Source: Auanema rhodensis (taxonomy: Eukaryota; Nematoda; Chromadorea; Rhabditida; Rhabditidae). Taken from it: a DNA stretch of 64,000 nucleotides. Each line of letters begins with the position of its first letter. Position 1 is the stretch's first letter. Below, in pieces: positions 13,799 to 27,400 of the stretch. The stretch covers positions 10,736,131-10,800,130 of the forward strand of contig OZ059894.1 in the NCBI GenBank assembly GCA_964057225.1, in the 5' to 3' direction. The position numbers were made by a program, and so were the translations under genes. The notes under the pieces were generated by a model. It did no database searches, was not told where the DNA came from, and saw only the letters and a program-made list of their open reading frames with translations.

Positions 13799-16700
13799 TA
13801 TATCAAAAAGTACTTATTAGGAGCGGAATTAGAGAGAAAAATTAAAGTTATTTACAAACTATGTACACATATATATGGAAATATATCATGTAGAGTGCCA
13901 ACACTTTTTCATATAGAGATCGTCATTAGTTCATATGTGCTCAAAACCTAAAGCCTGATTAGGCTTCTAGTTTAAGCTCCCGAACTATAGCATTTTCCAA
14001 AATATCGCTGAAGGATTGTTTAGGGGAATCAGCACTTGTATATCCAGAATCGTTGCTGCCTTTGTCTAGTTCTTTTCCATCAGAGTCAGATTGCCACATT
14101 CCACTTACAACGCAAAAAGCAGCAATAGCATCAGCCATGTCTGGTCCCTGTCGCGATCTTTTCTGAAACCACAAGTTTAGATTCCGAGCTCTGTATTCTT
14201 TTCTTTGAGGTGAATGATTTTCAAAATATGCAATCATATGCACGTATGCTTTACGAAGTTTGACGTCGTTACTGTCATCATCTGTTCATGTTTGGTCAGG
14301 CGGACGTTTTTATAGTCTCATCTCTCAAAGTAATCATTGCGAGATTCAGATAAAAGCTTCAGACAATTTTCGGGAAGCAAAAAAGCATGGAGCGAACTGT
14401 TTTTTATTTTCATCATAGGTTTGTATATATAACGCGACATTCCGAGAGCAATCGTGAATCGTAACTCAAATTTCGAAGGAAAGAATAGAGGAAAGGGAAA
14501 TGATTCAGCAAACGAAAAGGTCAATAACTATGTATATTTATATTTGAAAAACAGATAGTGCTTACCTGGTATTTGGGATGATGACGAAATGGACTATCAG
14601 GTCCAACAGAATCGGGAAGATCTTGATCTTCTATTATGCGGCGAATACCAGTAGTCTGATCTGGAGATTTTTTGATACTTTGATCCGCGTTATTCAGAAC
14701 TGAAACTGAAACATGATGAGAAATGAGTATTTCGTTTTATTTTAGAATCTATAGCTAAGCACACACTAAAACTAAAGCATTCAGACTAAACTAAAGAAAA
14801 ACTATTATATTAGTTCAAGCATAAAAGTAGAAAACTATATATTAGTTAGAAGTATAATCAAATTAGCAAATTACCTTTAGCCATATCCATTCTGAGCTTT
14901 AGCTCATCTTGACAAGTAGGCATTGGTGGTAGTGTGATATGACTTAGCTCTTCTTCAGTTTCAACTAAATGACGAAGCACAGAAGAGTTACTGTTCTTAA
15001 GTGGACGAATTGCAATTGGCTTTGCAGGGGTATCCATTCGTAAACTTCGTTTTCTTCTTCTTTCCGTTGAGCTATCCTGAATTGAAATATTACAATCATT
15101 TTCATAAGAAGTTATAACTTGCCTTTGAGTTTTGTAATGTAGCTGCACTGCTAAAAGCACGGGGTCTAATATCCGGAACTATCTGATTATTGTTCGGAAC
15201 TGGAGATGGTAAAGCAGATACAGAAGACCGGAACTGGTTCTACAAAATATTTTCATAAGTAAAATACATTATTCTAATAATTAATGAGAAATATCTATAT
15301 TTTTTGATATATATATATATATATATATTGCATAAACAACTTAAATAGTTTAAGCTAATAACGAGAGAATTCTTAAATACATTACTGCCTTTTCTTTCTT
15401 TTTTCATTATTATCGTCTACTTTCTTATTTTTTTGTTCTTTTTCCTTTTCATATTTCGTTTGTACCCTCGTTATTTTCGACGTCAAGAACTTCAGAAACA
15501 TGTACTTTACATTGACGGTCCGTCAAACATAAAGGCAGAAATACGTCCAGAAAATTTAGGGAGTCCCTTGTGAGTGTTAGTGATGGAGAAACGCCTATAG
15601 GCCTTGTTGTGAGCAATTGTACTATATTTCTAACTCTGTTTTGATAGACGACATTCACACACACGAGCAGAAGAGGCAAGAAAAAAAAACGAAAAATAGT
15701 ATGCATGTAAGTGTAAGGTGAACAAAGATAGAGCGACGAACATACATACATATATATGTTGACGCTTCAGTTTTTTTGATCTTTGATTCAGAAGAGTTTT
15801 AAAAAAAGAGAAAACTAACCATAGGAGGAAAGAAGCCGAACGAATTGTGCGGTGGCAAAGAGGGTAAACCAAATGGCATCCCACTCAAAGCAAAAGGGTT
15901 GAAATTCGGGAGTAATAACGCATTTGTCCCAGCTGGTGTATTGAGAGTTGCTGTTGGTGCTGTGGTACACGGATTGGTTATGACACCGTTAGTATTTGCA
16001 ATTCCGGTTGAAGCCATGCTTGATGCTATAGCTGCAGCTGCTGCAGCAGATGCTGCTGCCTGATTCTGGAATTGCTGAAGCAGAAACTGACTGATGTGCT
16101 CATTGCTCAGAAGATTGCCTTGAGGTAATGCTACTGAATCAATCTTTGGATTGATTCTCTTAAAAAAGAAAAATTAATTGATATGTATATGTTATAAACA
16201 TACTTCGATCGAATTATTGTCTCTCAATTCCTGAGGAATAGAAGCAATAATCGCCTGTAATTCGAATGATCCAAGAATAGGAACTGGCGAACTCTGATTG
16301 TTCATCGCCTATAACGATCTGGATAAGCGACGTGAAGTTGAACATTGAAATAAAGTAAGTGCGTGAAACAAACGTCAAACAAAGTTTAAAAAATATTATA
16401 ATGCTTGATGACAATAACGAAAAATTGAGAGAAGGAAGGGGGGGAAGGGAAGATACAGCACAAAAGAGAGAGCACGAAGAGCGAAGCCAACTAACAACAT
16501 TCGCTGCATCACCACTTGTCTCTGTCTCTCTCTTTTCTCAGTCTTCACCAGGTGTGGAGTTTGATCAGTCACGTTGAATCTTTCAAATAAATTGCCGTAG
16601 GGCATTGATAAGGAGAAAAATGAAAAGTGCTATCACTTTGTTCTGTTCTTTTATTCTTTCTCTTCCTCAATCCACCATTTCCCCCTGTGAGCCTTCATAC

Positions 16701-19158
16701 ATTCTCATTTAGTTCTTATCAATTTCTAGCAAAATGTGAACGATTTTAAATTTAAAAGAATCAGTCATAGAGTAGATTCTTCATCACATAAAAATAAGTG
16801 AACATGTTTAAGATTTTCGAAAGATGAGAAATGTTTTGAATGGAAAACTTTTATATTTGCTCTATAGACTTCATCAATGAGAAAAATAATAAAATGAATG
16901 TAAAGTAGAAAGCACAAAGGTTTTAAACGGTACCTGAACGAATGAAATTTAGAAAAAAAAACGAAGAAATAAGGAATAGGTACTAGTTCTTTAGATCATT
17001 TGATAAGATGTTGACGAAAATGAACAAAAAAATGAAAAGAGAATTAAAGTGAGACGAGAGAAAAAGAAATGAGGCCAACAACGAAAATTGGTGAAGGAAA
17101 AGCTAGCTAGTGCCGATATTTGGATTATACAAGAAAATTTTGGAATAAAAGGCAAGGAGAAGTAGCTGATATGTTCCTTTCGACAGAATGAATATGACGT
17201 GACCAATGCGAAGTAGAGACACAGAGGTGTTCTAGTCGGCAAACAGTCGGTCGGCCGGAGGTCGCTTGTCCTTTTCAGGAAGAACGTAAACTTTTGGCAC
17301 AGGTGTGAGTCAGGCAATCAAATGATTAGACAGAAAAAACATGATAGGGAGAAGCTTATACCAATTGATCTTAAATGGACTCAAATGACACTTATAACTG
17401 CTAGCTTAGTAATAATCCCGTTAACAAAATAGACATTGTATAGAGAAAGGTGATAATAAAAAAATATTTGATAAGTGGTAACAATAGAGAAATGGAAAAA
17501 CTTGAGAACCAGAAAACAGAACTAGATGCCGAATAATCACAAAAAATAAGAATGAAACGAGGCTGTGATACAAGGACAGTTGTACATGGTACATTTGTAT
17601 GATTCATGTAAGATTTTCAATATAATTAATACGAAAAGCTGAATTTGGCTCTGTATGCCGGCTAATAGTCAACTAGGTTTGGGATTGAAATATAGTCTGG
17701 CTAGGTTATTGCTTTAAGAAAGAGTGGGAGGAGAAGATGAAAGTGCATCTGATGTTCTGCAATATTCGTAGATCTACCCTCTGCCCTTCTCTCTCATTTT
17801 CTTCAAGGCGTTCCCTAGCGTTCGTACTATTTCACTGTATCTCCTCTTCTCTGCATATCCTCTCGCTCTGTCGTCTATTCATACACTTACACTCCTCCTT
17901 TGAACGGTGTTTTTCACTATTTCTATGCTGTTTTAACTCTCTCGGAGAACGTTCACCCGTTCTGTTTCATTGACGTCTGATTCTTGGTTGTCAACAACTA
18001 ACTCTCTCCATCTCTTTCTCTCTTTGTCCTGAAAGAACAGCAGTTCTTTTTCTTAGCTAACTGTCTAAAGCATTCCTTATCATTTACCCCTCTTTCGTTC
18101 TTTTTCTATCTCAGCAGTTATTTGATGCTTTTTTTTTATTTTCTTCATCTTTATCTTTCTATAAAATGAATAAAATATAGTTTATATTATTAATAGTATT
18201 AGCTAGTAATAGATATAGTAGAAGTAGTAGTAGTAGTAATAATAATAATAGTAAAAATAGTAAAATATTGATAATATCATAAGTAGTAGTACTAACTATC
18301 GATAGTCCTAATAGTAATATATTATATTTTCTTTCAAATGATGTCAACTTTATTCTTGAATTTCAGTTATACGAGAATAGTTAGTTAGTTCTTTACCCTT
18401 ATATATGAGTGATCTTTTATAATTTGTATATTCTTAACAGTTATAGATGGGGAGATAATAATGCAAAATAAAATTGAAAAAAACAGAAAAGAAAGAATTA
18501 AGAAACGCAAACCAGGCACCTAGTCAAGTTGGAAAATCGTAGAGAGTACATTTCAACTATTGTGTATTGAGTGCAGCATAGGGGCAGGATGTCGTCAGAC
18601 TATGAATAGTTCGAAGAACAAACTGGAGATATTCTCATTTCTTGCTGCATTATCCCTCTCATTTCAAATTAACACTTGTTTTGTTTAAAGTGTTATTATA
18701 TCAACCAGGAAGGAGCATCATGTTAAGTGTGATCACTTCATAGTTTTATAAAGAATTGAAGATATTTATAAAGATTATATGAATTTCAATGGATATGGAC
18801 AAATAGAAAACTTAAAAAAATTTTTTTCAACTTTCATTGACTGCGATTTTCGCAAATCAAAATGTTTGATCGCAGCAAAGGTAGAGGAAGTTGTTGAAAT
18901 CATGTTTTCGTCAACAAGGAATGATAGATAATCACGAAACTATTATATAGCAAGAACATATGTTGAAAATCAGTAAAATATCTTCAAAATAGAAGAAGAA
19001 TATAGTAAAATAAGGAAATATGATTGAAATTCTTTGATTCACATACATATATTTGTATATATCAGTGGTTTAAATATCACAATGACATGAATGTGTTCAT
19101 GTCACCGTTAAAAATATCAAGAAATGAAAAAAAATGAAAAAAGACAGACGTTACAAAT

Positions 19159-19210
<52 letters not shown>

Positions 19211-22200
19211 GATAGAGACCATAGATGCAAAAAGAAATAGTCTTTTCTTGTACATCTACTTTGGACATTGTTCATTTTAGTTCACACAAGTGCTCTCTCT
19301 TCGTTTTTCTGTTTTATGTGATCGTCATCTCTAAAGTGACTAGACTAGCTGCGAATGGCCCAGCCCCTCCTTGTTCTTTAAGTCTTCTAGTAGCAGTGCT
19401 GATGCTGCCCTAAATTGCCACAAGAAAGTGCGTAAAAGTGCAGGCGCCCTCTAGCGTTACTTGCGGACTTACATTTTATTGCCTAGAGGCAGAAGGTGGA
19501 CTTTTGTTTTGCAAAACTTTATACACTTCGAGATATGTTTATGACATGTGAAAGCATCTTTAAATGGTGAATGTATAGTTTCTTTAAAACAACTGTGTGC
19601 AATACAAAAATGGGTTCAAGTGATGAGTCTGCAAGTCGGGAAAAAAACCTCTCAAGAATAGAAAATATACCATTAAGTGAAAAGAGAGAGAGCAATGGGT
19701 TTGAAGTAGGGTTGCTATAATGTGCTGTCCAATGGCATTTTCAAGCACACAAAGCTACAAACAAACCAAAAAACCCACAACTTTTGTTATGCTCAGCGTC
19801 TCATACTTTTCTAAGTTAAGAATCAGTGTGGCAAACATACTAATAAAGAACATTATATAGTTGAATGCACAAACGTATTACGAATTACTTCAACTTAGTT
19901 CAATGCTAAAGAACTTAGTGACAGCATGATGTCATTGGTATAAGTATCAAGAATATTTTATTGAGAAGATAAATGATCAGTATTTAATTTAAATTTAAAA
20001 GAATGAATATGTAGTTAAGCTGAACATTCGTAAATATATCAAAAATAATGAGAGAAAGTTTGATGACCGGAGATCAGATGGAGAAACAGAAGTGTAGATA
20101 GGGATGTGATTCAACTGACCGATGACGATGAAAGAGGATTCATATTAGAGAGATACATAGATAGACTTGCACTCTATGTGTATTGAAGTATGAAAAGCAA
20201 ATGATTTTTGAATACAATATAATGTTATTCCTTTCTTAATCCAAAGACAATTTATTTGGAATCAAGAGTAGACTATAAGCCACCTTGACCAGCTTATTAA
20301 AACGTCGATGGCAACTATGCGATGCTGGGACATGAGTACAACATTGAATCGGATGTGAGAAGAGGGAGAGAAGAGATAAAGACATTGAGGGCTGAAGCAT
20401 ACAACGATCACACGGCTTAGGGTAAGAAGTGCATATGCATGTATGAATGTGGACATGCAATACACATATCACAATCCCACACTTTGATAAATAAGATTGT
20501 TCATCATGGCCTTCCTAATAGATGTAAAAAATCCTATTTTCTTAGGAGAATATTCGAAAAATAGAAAAAAAAGGATGATGAAAAACAAAACAGATTGAAA
20601 AGAGAGAAGATATTCTCTACTTGTGTAGAATGAGATGAGAAAAAAATAATGATGACAGGCGGTGTTGTTTGAGACGTAAAGGAAAACAGGTTAGGAGTAG
20701 AGAGAAATAGAGTGCAGAAATAGTTCATCATATAAACAGGAGTACGTCGTTCTGCGCTGAAAAGGAGACATCGTTATTGTCCCTTCTTGTGGACGCTTGA
20801 CTATGAATCTACCTAAAGAAACTCCAACTAGATAGTACTTGAACAGATTATGAGGAACTTATTAAAATGATATCCATTGTCAAATTGTATATACATTTGA
20901 CCGTATTAGGACAATTTTGGAGTTATTTGTTGTTATGGAGGTAGGGTGTATGGAGAAGCTCGAAGATCGGGCATATAGGAAAGAAGGTGATCAACGTCAT
21001 ATGAAATCCGTTTATTTGTCATTTTCTGATGTTGCAGAAATTAAACTTATTGGAATAGATTAAAGGTTAATTTGTTTTTTTCTATTCTCTACATGTAATT
21101 CCATTTGAATTCATAAAAAAGTTTTAATAAACTTTCATTATAAACAGTAATTGTATAAGTTCTTCCCATGTAAGTCATCAACTAACAAATAACAGACTTG
21201 TGTCATGCCAAAGTCATTTTGCTACCTTTTCAAAAATTTTTGAAAGGTGGGAAAATAATAAAATTGAAGAATAAATTTGATAGAGAAGAAGAAGAAGAAG
21301 AAAGTTTCATCTTAATATTATACAGAAGCGTCTTTTCAAAGTTTCTTCTGCTCATTCAGTTCAATCTTTTTGAATTTCGTAGTATTGAGTATAAAGTATT
21401 ATATACATATATATATATAGTTTTTCTCAAATCAAAATGATATTATTGAATCTGTAAATGTGAAATATCTTTCAAATTTGAAGAGATTATTTAATCTTAA
21501 TACTAATTTGATGTTAAAAATACGAATATAATTCATATATGTATAAATATTTAAAATAAGAATTGAAAGACAAAACAACATTTTATCTGTTTCCAAGGAA
21601 AATTTTCTTTTTAAAGTTTTTATTTTATATAATATAAAGATTAAATTGTTAACTAGACGTTAGTATTATTCTACCTTTTAACGAAGAATTGCAGAGATTG
21701 AAAAACGGGAAAGAGCAAAAAGTAAAAGAATATCCATATCCATTAGTGGGAAATTGTAAAAGTTCAAGAGTGTCAAAACAAAGAGAACATAATGAGCAAA
21801 TAAAAATATACCAAATTGAATCAGATGTTAATAGATAATGGCATCTGTTAATTTCAGATCGTAGTCACTGATTTAATAACTAAATATACAACAAGAAACT
21901 TCAAATCGGAAAGCTCCAATCTTTGAATTTAAAAAAAATCTGAATTCCATAAATTAAACGCAGAGCCCTTTTAAGAAAAATAGCGAAAGTTAAGAGATTG
22001 TGTTGTGATTTTTCAAAAGAAACTTTTCTTTTTTGAAATATATGCATGTGATTTGATCGCTATTAGGACAACGTGACGTTCGTAAAGCCTTCTATGGACG
22101 ACACCTTAATCGTGTCGTCAGTTTGAATAGTTTGTCCTAATATACAACAGCAATAGCAATAACATCACATTGCCATTGAGTACAAGTTAAGAGCGAAAGG

Positions 22201-24453
22201 AATGATGTGAGATAATACTTGTATCTTTCGTTCACCAAATCATAATTGAAAGATAGCTGAAAATGGGGGCAATATAGCAAATGATTGGAAATAAGATTTA
22301 AATAAATGAATTGAAAATAATAATATAAATTAACTTCCTTATTAATATATACTATAATATAGAATATATTTCTTATCTAAAATTAAAAATATATATATTA
22401 AAGAGCAACAAGATGTAACAATGTTAGACTGAGTTAGATATGAAGAATAGTAGTAATGACATGGACAGTCAAGGAATTTTGAGAAATATCGGAAGTATAA
22501 CAATCTGTGTGTCCTCTGTAAGTTCAATAAAAGTCTTAATTTCATAATATTTGAATAATATTTGGGAAAATTGAAAAATATGGAAAAGGCGAAAATAGAT
22601 AAGTATAATATCAATGTCATTGTGTTCAACGGTCTACATATAGTCTAACTAAGCAACAAAAAATACAGCAAAGGCTTTCCTTTTTGACTGCCAAGCACTA
22701 TTCTTCTGGCACACTATTCTTTTTCTCAATTTTTTTGCGTTTTAGAGAGAGAGAGAGAGAGATGGGAAGAGGGAGTCAGATAGGGCAATAGTGAGAAAGA
22801 GGAGAAAACGAATAAGAGATAGAATTAGTGAGGGAGAGAGGACGAGAGTATACGCCAGAGATAGAATGAGATGGAGAAAAGAGTACTGAATAACACAACT
22901 TCACATTTCCAAAAAAAGAGGAGGATGGCATGTATATATGGTGGCTAGTATAACAAATAGAAATGAAACGAAATATTGGGCAATTGTGTGAGAGAGGGTG
23001 AGAAGAAAGTCATACTAAATATGGTTTTGCACGTTAAAATTTGTCAGAGTAACATCATTTCTAATGATAAGGTCGTGTATTATTATTGTCAGATGACGAG
23101 TACTACAAATGATCGTCAGCCTATGCTTCCAGTTCTATTAACAATCGGCTCACCATATATTTGTGGTGATAAGTAACAAAAAATACGCTTTCGTTAACAA
23201 TGTGATTCAAAAGATTTTTGGTAATGGTGAGGAACATGGAGAGATACAGATTAATTTCCGCGTTTAATTGGTATATTACTGCGATTTATATTGATCGACT
23301 TAAACGATATTTCTTTTTTTTTTCATAAATTACTATTATTATGTGGTTAGACTTTTTTAGATAGAAAGAAAATCCCTAATAAAGTTAGGAGCATAAAAGG
23401 GAGAATAAGGAAATGAGAAAAGAGTAATATATCATTCTAATATTAATAAAATAAAAAGAATTATATCAAATATAATATCAATCTAGTGAAAGAAGAGTTT
23501 AGTGTTCATGGGACTTATTCATTCAAACTACACATACATTCATACATCATTTATACATATCTTTCAAATTTATAATTAATTGTAATAAGCATATCATATG
23601 TGGTTATACTCAATTATTATATCTAATAATTGGGAATATTTGGCATTTACCAGAGAAAATCTAACCTTCTGTTCAGATTGAATATATATTCAGCAAAAGA
23701 CTTCAAGCTATTCTCATCACAATGTAGTTTCAAAATTTGCAAATACAAGTTCTATGAGATTTCTAGAGAAATATTTCTACCCAATAATTTTATATAACTA
23801 AAAGGAAGTCTTTGAAATAAGATGCGAGAAGCTTCTGTAATGCTGATCTGAATTCATCTGCTCTTTTGGACTCTTGGTCTGTTGGCAAAGTAAAGTGCAG
23901 AGTCATCATTCCGCGTACACCTGATGACATCGATAGCGAAAGAAGCTAACACTATGACAATGGAAGCAAAAAGCAAAATTTGGACTTTTTCTCATAGATA
24001 TTCTGATCTCATTTCCACAATTTCCAAAACTGAATGTTTTCCAAATTTAGATGAGAAATAACAAATCTGTACAATCTTATCAATATACCCTAATTCTTGA
24101 ACAAAAAAACGAAGAGATAACATTTGCAGATACACGTTTATGAAATACGAAATATTGCCAAGTAGAAAGATTAGGCAAGAGCAAGAGAGAAAATACATTA
24201 GCTTGCACAGGATACTTGAAAAAGGCCATGCAGAATCTAATATAGAATGAGAAAGTAAGTACAGGATAAATGAAGGGAGATTGAAAACGAGGAAATAAAG
24301 ACATAGAGAGAAAGGGTTGGAAAGGGCATCGCCCGATGACGACGAAATAATTGTCTGCACGTCGACCCATCTGAGAGAAGCTAAGTGCAAGTGCACTTTT
24401 CAATCGCCAATAAGCGGCATCGATGAGAAGAGCTCCCAACATCAGCACATCTT

Positions 24454-24488
<35 letters not shown>

Positions 24489-27400
24489 CTCGCTCTTTCT
24501 CTTTTTTTTTCTTTCTATCTTGATGTCTTAGCTATCTTTTTCTCTTTTTTTTTGGTTTTCCCTCTCTTCTCTTTCTCTCGTTTTACGTTCTCTTTCTTTA
24601 TTTCGTTTTCTCTCATTATCTTCCGATTCCCTATCTTTAGCTTGATCCCCAATCCACTTGTTCTGACATCATTTTATAGCCAATTGCTTGCTTTTCAACA
24701 AGAAATTGACTAGGAAAGAATTAGATCCGTAAAATATACAAAAATATTTTTTTCTCTTCATCAATCTATCTATTCCTATCTGTCGGTATGCCCCAGTGTC
24801 ACTCACTTATTCACTATTTTTTACGAGAAAAAGCTTTCAAGAAAGAAAGAAAGAAAGAAAGAAGTTCCCACAAAAATTATAGTCTAATAAAATATAATTT
24901 CATATTGTGAAAGGTTGTGAATTACAAAGACATTTTATTAGAAATTGAATTAAATCCGAAAATATGACTTACTTCAATTAGAGTTTATATGGCTGACTGG
25001 TTGTTCAACTTCTGAAACTTAAAGATAATTTCATTTCATGATCATATAGTTATATAAGTAAAATATAAATTATTTGATAAAAAAATAAAAAGTTGACAAA
25101 GAGAATCTGATAGGATATTGAGAAATAAAGATATGAAATCCTTGATAAACGTAGTGCATACATACTTGGATGTTCATATTCGTGTAGGCAGATATGTATA
25201 AAGAATAAGATTCGAAATAACTTTTAAATCCGTCTAGCTTTTAGAGAGAATCGGGCGATTGAGAATTTTGATTGAAAATTGAAAAGGATGGAAGTACTAA
25301 GAGAAAAACGAGAGAATATCTTAATCGCTCAATTTTATTTCAAAAATATACTAAAAATATCAATTTTCTTATGTTAAACTATGAATACCATTAAAACTTA
25401 TCAAATGAATTTTGAATTCTCATAAAATAGTTAATCACATGAATAATTAATTGAATTAATTGAAATAAGTTTCATTATGCTCTGAAATAAGAGTTGCACA
25501 TTCTATTGGCTTAAACAGAGCTTATCGACGAAACGGCAATACTACACTCCGATTTCTTTTCTCATCGAAATCTGTTGGAATATGAGTTGTTTCTAGCATA
25601 TTTATGCTAAAAACCAAAAATCATATTGTAATTAAAATCATAATATGATATTCAAAAGATGATTTTATTTACAATTAATTTGAGATATATGTATTTGTGT
25701 ATGGTAGTAATGAAGCTGCGTCATGATCATCAGATTAAATAAATGAAAAAAAAACAATTTAAATGAATATGATTAGAAAAAAGATTTGATTATTATTATC
25801 CTTTCTTTTGGTAAACAAGTAAATTGTATTTAATTCTAAAATCTTTTAATTTCCATAAAATTCAATATGATCTTAATGTTCCAGTAGAAGTTATCTTGAT
25901 GCTTGATGTGAATTTCAAAGTTATTTTCATCAGCCAATGCTAACTTTCTAATTGAAGTCCAAAGTGCGTTGAGGCGTGAAGCTCAACACTTAAAATCACA
26001 AAAGGAGCAAAATGTACAGAAACTTCAAAGATGGAGGAATATAATAGAATTTATAAATTTAAAATGTATATGCACACATGTGTATTTTCATTATTCACAC
26101 AATTATAGAAAATACTTGCTGGTGAAATAGTTTAGGAAATGTAACGAAATGGAAACGTAAAATCTTGAAAACCCCTGTTCTTGTACTGATAACAGAGGGC
26201 AAAATAGATATTGAGAACTATAGAGAAAAATTAAGAAGATAGAGAAATAAAGAGGGGGATGAGAAGACCAACAGTTGAAAAAGAAAAAATGGAAAAGAGC
26301 AAACGGGTTAAGAATGATTTTTTTCGATATATCAGTTTTTTTGGCTTTCATTTGATGATTTCTTTGTATACTTCAGATGCATTAGTTATTGTGTGAATTA
26401 AACTTCTTTCAAATATTATTATATCAATAAGAACATATAGTTAATCATAAGAATAAGGTTCGTAAAAGGAATATTAAAATAGGAAGATTAGTTTTACTTT
26501 AAATAGAGGATTAGATGAATTTGTTCTGTGAGTGATAATCTGTCCATATTCTCAGAGATCTATTCAATATATGTTAAACGGATATACGTAACAGAGTGTA
26601 TCTTTGAACAATAGTAGGATACACTTTGTTCACATGTAATAAGTAGGGCTTAAACAAATCAGTCAATTCTGTTCTTAATTTAATGTTAAAGAAAAAATAG
26701 AAAATATGGAATAATTTTTTGAGATTGTAGTTGAACCATGGTCGTGATTTTCTTGATATGGTTAAAAATAATCCTTGAACCTCTGGTCCGAGCATAGTAC
26801 TTCTCCTTAGCGCAGGGATAGAAAGGAATGCGTGACCGTGATACTTTATGATTGAATGCTATATGCACTAAGAAGTGAATTTATTCCCTTCAAATATTGG
26901 AATAATTTCGCAAAAGAAAATTATAAACAAAGAAATGATCTTTAAAAGGTTGAGTCAATGTGTTATATACAAATGAAATACAACTAAGATTATTTATTTG
27001 TATGACTGACTGATAGCAATTTGGTTTATAAACTTAAATATAAAGGTTAAAGTTCATTCTATACATCTTATAAGACGAAATAAGAAAATTAGAAGAAATA
27101 ATAATGAAAATCATTTCTTTATGTTTTTGAGAAAGTGCTTATATATATGTATATACATACATATATGTATAAATTATTTTAGTTTTATATATGCATATTA
27201 TACTTGTGTGTGTATATGCGCATATATGATATATATGCATATCTCACAAAAGAAAATATATAATTCGATCAAGCCCTTAAAGTTTATCAATGAATAATCT
27301 ATTAGCTGATATCAAGACAAAACCGATTGAACTGATACCTGCTATTCTAACAGATTAATCTTTATAGCATCTCTTTAAAAATTAATCGCAGTGATATTCT

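Larger units (their letters stand above)
11302..13958. other. 5' part of the giant alsin intron
   Basis: No coding exon recognised. The reading frame of the preceding exon would stop at 11323-11325 if not spliced. The stretch contains a 12-bp inverted repeat (12999-13064) and a long AT microsatellite (13736-13804). The remainder is AT-rich sequence without visible structure. Confidence 0.5.

Noticed and set aside
13970-14240. WFQKRSR motif suggesting a homeodomain
   Set aside because: The preceding residues do not fit helices 1 and 2 of a homeodomain and the key Asn/Arg pattern is absent.
17550-17575. minus-strand TATCACAGC, the seed of the miR-2/13 family
   Set aside because: No pairing arm within 80 nt on either side; seed-length matches are expected by chance.
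23992-24713. overlapping frames of 96-135 codons around a CT microsatellite
   Set aside because: Leu/Ser/Phe-rich translations of polypyrimidine DNA, with no domain signature.
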